The notes under the pieces were generated by a model that made no database searches, had not been told where the DNA came from, and was given only the letters and a program-made list of their open reading frames with translations. Both the position numbers and the translations under genes were made by a program. A stretch of DNA of 64,000 nucleotides from Hofstenia miamia (lineage: Eukaryota; Xenacoelomorpha; Acoela), in contig SCFE01000010.1 in the NCBI GenBank assembly GCA_004352715.1, forward strand, positions 253,926-317,925, in the 5' to 3' direction. Shown one piece after another: positions 60,888 through 64,000 of the stretch; the first letter of the stretch is position 1, and every line of letters begins with the position of its first letter.

Positions 60888-62377
60888 GTAAGTAATTAAA
60901 CCTTAAACTGCTCATGTTTTTTATAAAGGTTGGACCGTTTTTCCCGATTTTCAAGTAATTTTCTTTAGGACTATTATGAAATTTGAGAATTATGCTACAT
61001 TGACCCAACTTTTTCAAGAAAATTCCAATTTATAAAAAAATTTTAATTTTCTCTATTACTAATGTTGAAGTAGTCAGGAGCGAAACCAACAACTAATCTT
61101 TTTCAAAGACTATCTTGAAGAACTTTCATTTCTGGTTATTTGACATTTATTTTAGTAAATTTACCAATCTACGCGTGTGTTTATCATGAATCATGTTTTA
61201 TTCAAGAAAGATATTGAAGAAGAGCTATTAGGTGGCGCTTGGTAGATGCATGCTTTGTTTGTTGGTTTAAGGCGTGCGGTGTTTTTAATACTGTAATGAA
61301 AAGGACTGATTGGATATTGTAAATAGCATAGTAAATATTAGAATTCAAGAAAAGAAAATCATTTATTTTTATGAGTACAATTTATGTGTAGAAAAAAGGT
61401 AAGAAAAGCGATATATGGAAGAGAAAAATAATGATATTATTGGATTGGTGGTTTACGACATGCTCTCAGTGCAAACTTGGTAAACATTTTGAGCACAGGT
61501 ATGGTATCAGGATATTAGCCCTGTATAAATGTGCGATGTAGGCAACACCATGACAAACAAGCACACTTCTTTTGACCCGGATCATGTTAAAGAACTTATA
61601 ATTATTTGAAAAACCCTTTCCTCATATTTTGTCTAAAACACTTTTATATATTTGTTAATCTTTTTAAATTTTTTATTTTAAGAAATTGGTTTTGCAGCTT
61701 AAAATTCCACGCCAGTTACAGATGTTCAAAAAAGTTCGGTTATGGGCGGTTACATTTATCCGTAAAAAACGTATTGACCTGTGAAAGTTACGAAATGCTT
61801 TAACACAAAACTCTATAGTAACGAATCGGCAAATATTAAAATAATTTCAAAATATACAATGAGACTTATTTTATGTGGAATTGACTCATCCAGGATCAAT
61901 GAAATTGTTTCGTATTTTTGATATGCTTGAACTAAATTTTGGCTAAATCTGGCGAAATGCATTCAATCATTTGAGTACCAGCTTCTAGGCGAATGTTGAA
62001 GTAGGTTCTCATTTCTTTTGAGGTTTGAGGAGGACGCAAGCTTACATAATCAGAAAATGTATTTTTGGAGAGCTATGTAAAATTTTGCCGGCTTGCAGTC
62101 ATGTACTTTCTCGAAGATCGGTCCTGCCTGCATCCCAAATTTTCCTTAAATTGTCCCGCAGTATATTACCAAAAACAAAAGGAAAATACTAGAAAAATAG
62201 CAAATGTATTGGAAAAACAATAATATCAATATTAATTAAGAGTCTGTGTAGTTTTATGCTGTGCAAAGCACAGTGTTAATATACATAAAAGGTAGTTCAA
62301 ATATATTAAATTAAATTTGTGGAGCCCATGCCTCGCATGAATATGTTGTACAACAACAAACAATTTTGTGTGTTTAG
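60888..62377 (+). other. Predicted intron of the SH2-kinase gene
   Basis: 1490 nt, GTAAGT to TTTAG. AT-rich with no gene seen; the 65-codon ORF at 61606 is not convincing. Confidence 0.5.
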
Positions 62378-62558
62378 TGTCAAAGCAGAAAATAATGTTT
62401 CTGGAAGACATTATACTTAAAAAAGTCATCGGCCAAGGAAAGTTCTCAGTAGTTTATCAAGGTCTTTACTTAGATAAAATTACCGTAGCTGTTAAGGAAT
62501 TGAAAATGGGTATGCCTGAAGGTGTTTCTCACTTCTTCAAGGAATTTGACATTCTTTC
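62378..62558 (+). CDS. Exon: N-lobe start of a protein tyrosine kinase, FES/FER-like
   Basis: Acceptor GTGTGTTTAG (ends 62377), donor GTAAGTGC (62559). The start phase fits the phase-1 end of the SH2 exon, and the exon ends in phase 2. The protein shows LEDIILKKVIGQGKFSVVYQG: a glycine loop GxGxFxxVYxG preceded by an ED-hydrophobic motif typical of the SH2-kinase linker. VAVKELK follows, with the ATP-binding Lys, then the start of helix C (FFKEFDIL). SH2 followed directly by kinase fits cytoplasmic non-receptor tyrosine kinases (FES/FER, Src, Csk). Downstream exons with the catalytic loop are not in the window. Gene or retained pseudogene cannot be settled here. Confidence 0.72.
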
Positions 62559-63260
62559 GTAAGTGCTTATTTTGAATGCATATTTGCAAAATCATTCATC
62601 TCAATGTTTATGCGTTTTTATTATAATTTTCTTTTAAAGCTTTACTTTTTGAAAACTGACATTTAAACTTAAAATTTGCGGTGATTATTTTCAGAAAAGT
62701 AAATTTTATTTATTGAAGTTGTATTAGATAACAACTGGATCATGCTGTAATTTTGAGCAGCCTTGATTTCATCCCTCCCATTCAAAACTGGATCGAATTA
62801 TATTAAAACTGAATATTGCAAAAAATATTTCTCATGTTAATAGCACTATCAACTTAGAAAGTTTAGTATTTTTGACGCCATCAAGTGCCCAATGTTAGAA
62901 AACTTTTTAGATAATTTAAATATTGCTTTTAACTTTTGGAATGTTGACTTAAAAACAAATAATTGATTGATGAATGCCTTAACTACACGATTTAATCTGC
63001 CTAACTTAGTTGTTCCAATTTAATCGAATAGCTAAGAAAGCTCCAAGCCCTATGCGTGTCGCTGTTCTGTTTAGAAGTGAGGAAATTTAAATGCCATTAT
63101 TCCTCAAGGAACTGAATTTGGATTGTCTTTGTCATTCGTTGATTTACTCTTAAGGTAATTGCTTGAAGGAATTACATTTGAGGATACCTCGACTACTGAA
63201 GAATATTTAATAGATAAATTTATACGATTAATATTGCAATAAGAACTTACAATCTCAAAG

Positions 63261-63261
<1 letters not shown>

Positions 63262-63295
<34 letters not shown>
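63262..63295. repeat. (TA)n microsatellite
   Basis: About 17 uninterrupted TA units. Confidence 0.97.
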
Positions 63296-63298
<3 letters not shown>

Positions 63299-63424
63299 GG
63301 TCCGTCGACGAAAAACATACTGGGGATTTGAAAACTTTTCATATAATTTTAGATAGTTAAAATTTTACTAAACAATTTCATTAAGCAAGTTTTTTGTTGA
63401 AATTTCTAAACTTTTTTATAAAGC

Positions 63425-63890
63425 AACGCGATCCTTCTATTTTTGATGTGCAAAGTGATTTATTACATCTTCGTAATCAACACATGCATCTTTTTCAATT
63501 GAAATGAGAGCCAATTGAGATAATTTTTTCTGTGATATTGAATTACAAGCAAACTTTTCAAGGTTGAAAAAGATCGTTCTCCACTGACTGAAGTTACAGA
63601 AACTGTAAGAAATAGAATTATCAGTTTATAAATCTCACTCAAAATGTTATATAAATTATGATCAACGATGAACTGCAACAATTGTATAGGAGGAAGATTA
63701 AATTGTTTATTGTGATATAATGATTTAAGTTCATTTTTTAGTTTTCTTTGTCAAATTTTTTATGCTCCAAAAAGCTTCCGTAAGAACATCCAAGCAGTTT
63801 TTTAGGAAATGAGTAATCTTTAAGACTAATATCTATGTTAGCCATAAGCAAATCAATAATCTCTATTATACATTTGTTTAACCCTCATCC
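63425..63890 (-). pseudogene. hAT transposase C-terminal remnant
   Basis: Minus strand: VTSVSGERSFSTLKSL is the hAT dimerisation-domain signature (x-S-x-x-ERSFS-x-L). After a frameshift, ALISIEKDACVDYEDVINHF matches the usual hAT tail. Upstream, a patch reading DLLMANIDISLKDYSFPKKL (63770-63890) may be the preceding part. No terminal repeats seen. Confidence 0.7.
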
Positions 63891-64000
63891 GGCCACATAT
63901 TTGTACCAGCATATTCCGGCCACATGTCTACATGTGTAGACAAATAGGAAAAACCGTGTTATTTGTGCTCAAAACATTTTTATTCTGTATTGGACTTGAC
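63878..64000 (+). mobile_element. Possible end of a piggyBac-like element
   Basis: TTAA (63878-63881) followed by CCCTCATCCGGCCACA, the TTAA-CCCT form of piggyBac termini. CCGGCCACAT repeats 28 bp on, and the near-palindrome TGTCTACATGTGTAGACA follows. The rest is outside the window. Confidence 0.35.

Overview
The window is a repeat-dominated piece of an animal genome, most likely an invertebrate. Support for this: two phase-compatible exons that look like an SH2-tyrosine kinase gene (60657-62558), Tc1, hAT and piggyBac-type DNA transposon remnants, and Ty3/gypsy-type LTR retrotransposons with a tRNA-Arg-like primer site. Premature stops in the retroelements are mostly TGA where a sister copy has CGA, which is the footprint of CpG deamination and suggests the elements were methylated. 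I cannot name the species.

Layout. (1) 1-29966 is a head-to-tail array of one retrotransposon family (called F1 here). Consecutive internal regions share a single LTR: partial LTR 1-437, copy 1, LTR 9853-10779, copy 2, LTR 20088-21024, copy 3, then a 1000-N gap (29967-30966). (2) 30967-35513 is AT-rich sequence without a convincing gene, holding a 42-bp tandem duplication and a possible tRNA-derived SINE. (3) 35514-46679 is F1 copy 4, with two LTRs but no target-site duplication. (4) 46680-47911 is AT-rich and featureless. (5) 47912-58750 holds two older, diverged relatives of F1 (A and B), joined end to end inside pol, with a MITE inserted (52516-53334). (6) 59153-60432 is a decayed Tc1 transposase on the minus strand with a duplicated N-terminal part. 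(7) 60657-62558 holds two exons of a probable FES/FER-like non-receptor tyrosine kinase. (8) 63425-63890 is a hAT transposase remnant, and 63878-64000 may be the end of a piggyBac-like element.

How F1 works, as read from four decayed copies. An LTR of about 930 bp (TGTAGA...TCTACA) carries a TATA box and, in two LTRs, a perfect CRE palindrome. The primer site TGGCGACC... starts immediately after the LTR. Gag (about 592 codons) has an N-terminal coiled coil, a retrotransposon capsid domain and one CCHC knuckle. Gag ends at a TTTAAAT slippery heptamer abutting its stop, followed by a GGGAG/CTCCC hairpin, so Pol is probably made by -1 frameshifting. Pol carries protease, RT (YIDD), RNase H and a DD35E integrase. 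Its stop overlaps the start of a third ORF of about 1137 codons that fills the space up to the polypurine tract.

ORF3 is the most interesting object in the window. It has no membrane segment or signal peptide that I can see, so it is not an obvious envelope, and I recognise no family. Its C-terminal half is recognisably conserved in the distant relative B, so it appears to be a genuine, selected component of this retrotransposon clade.
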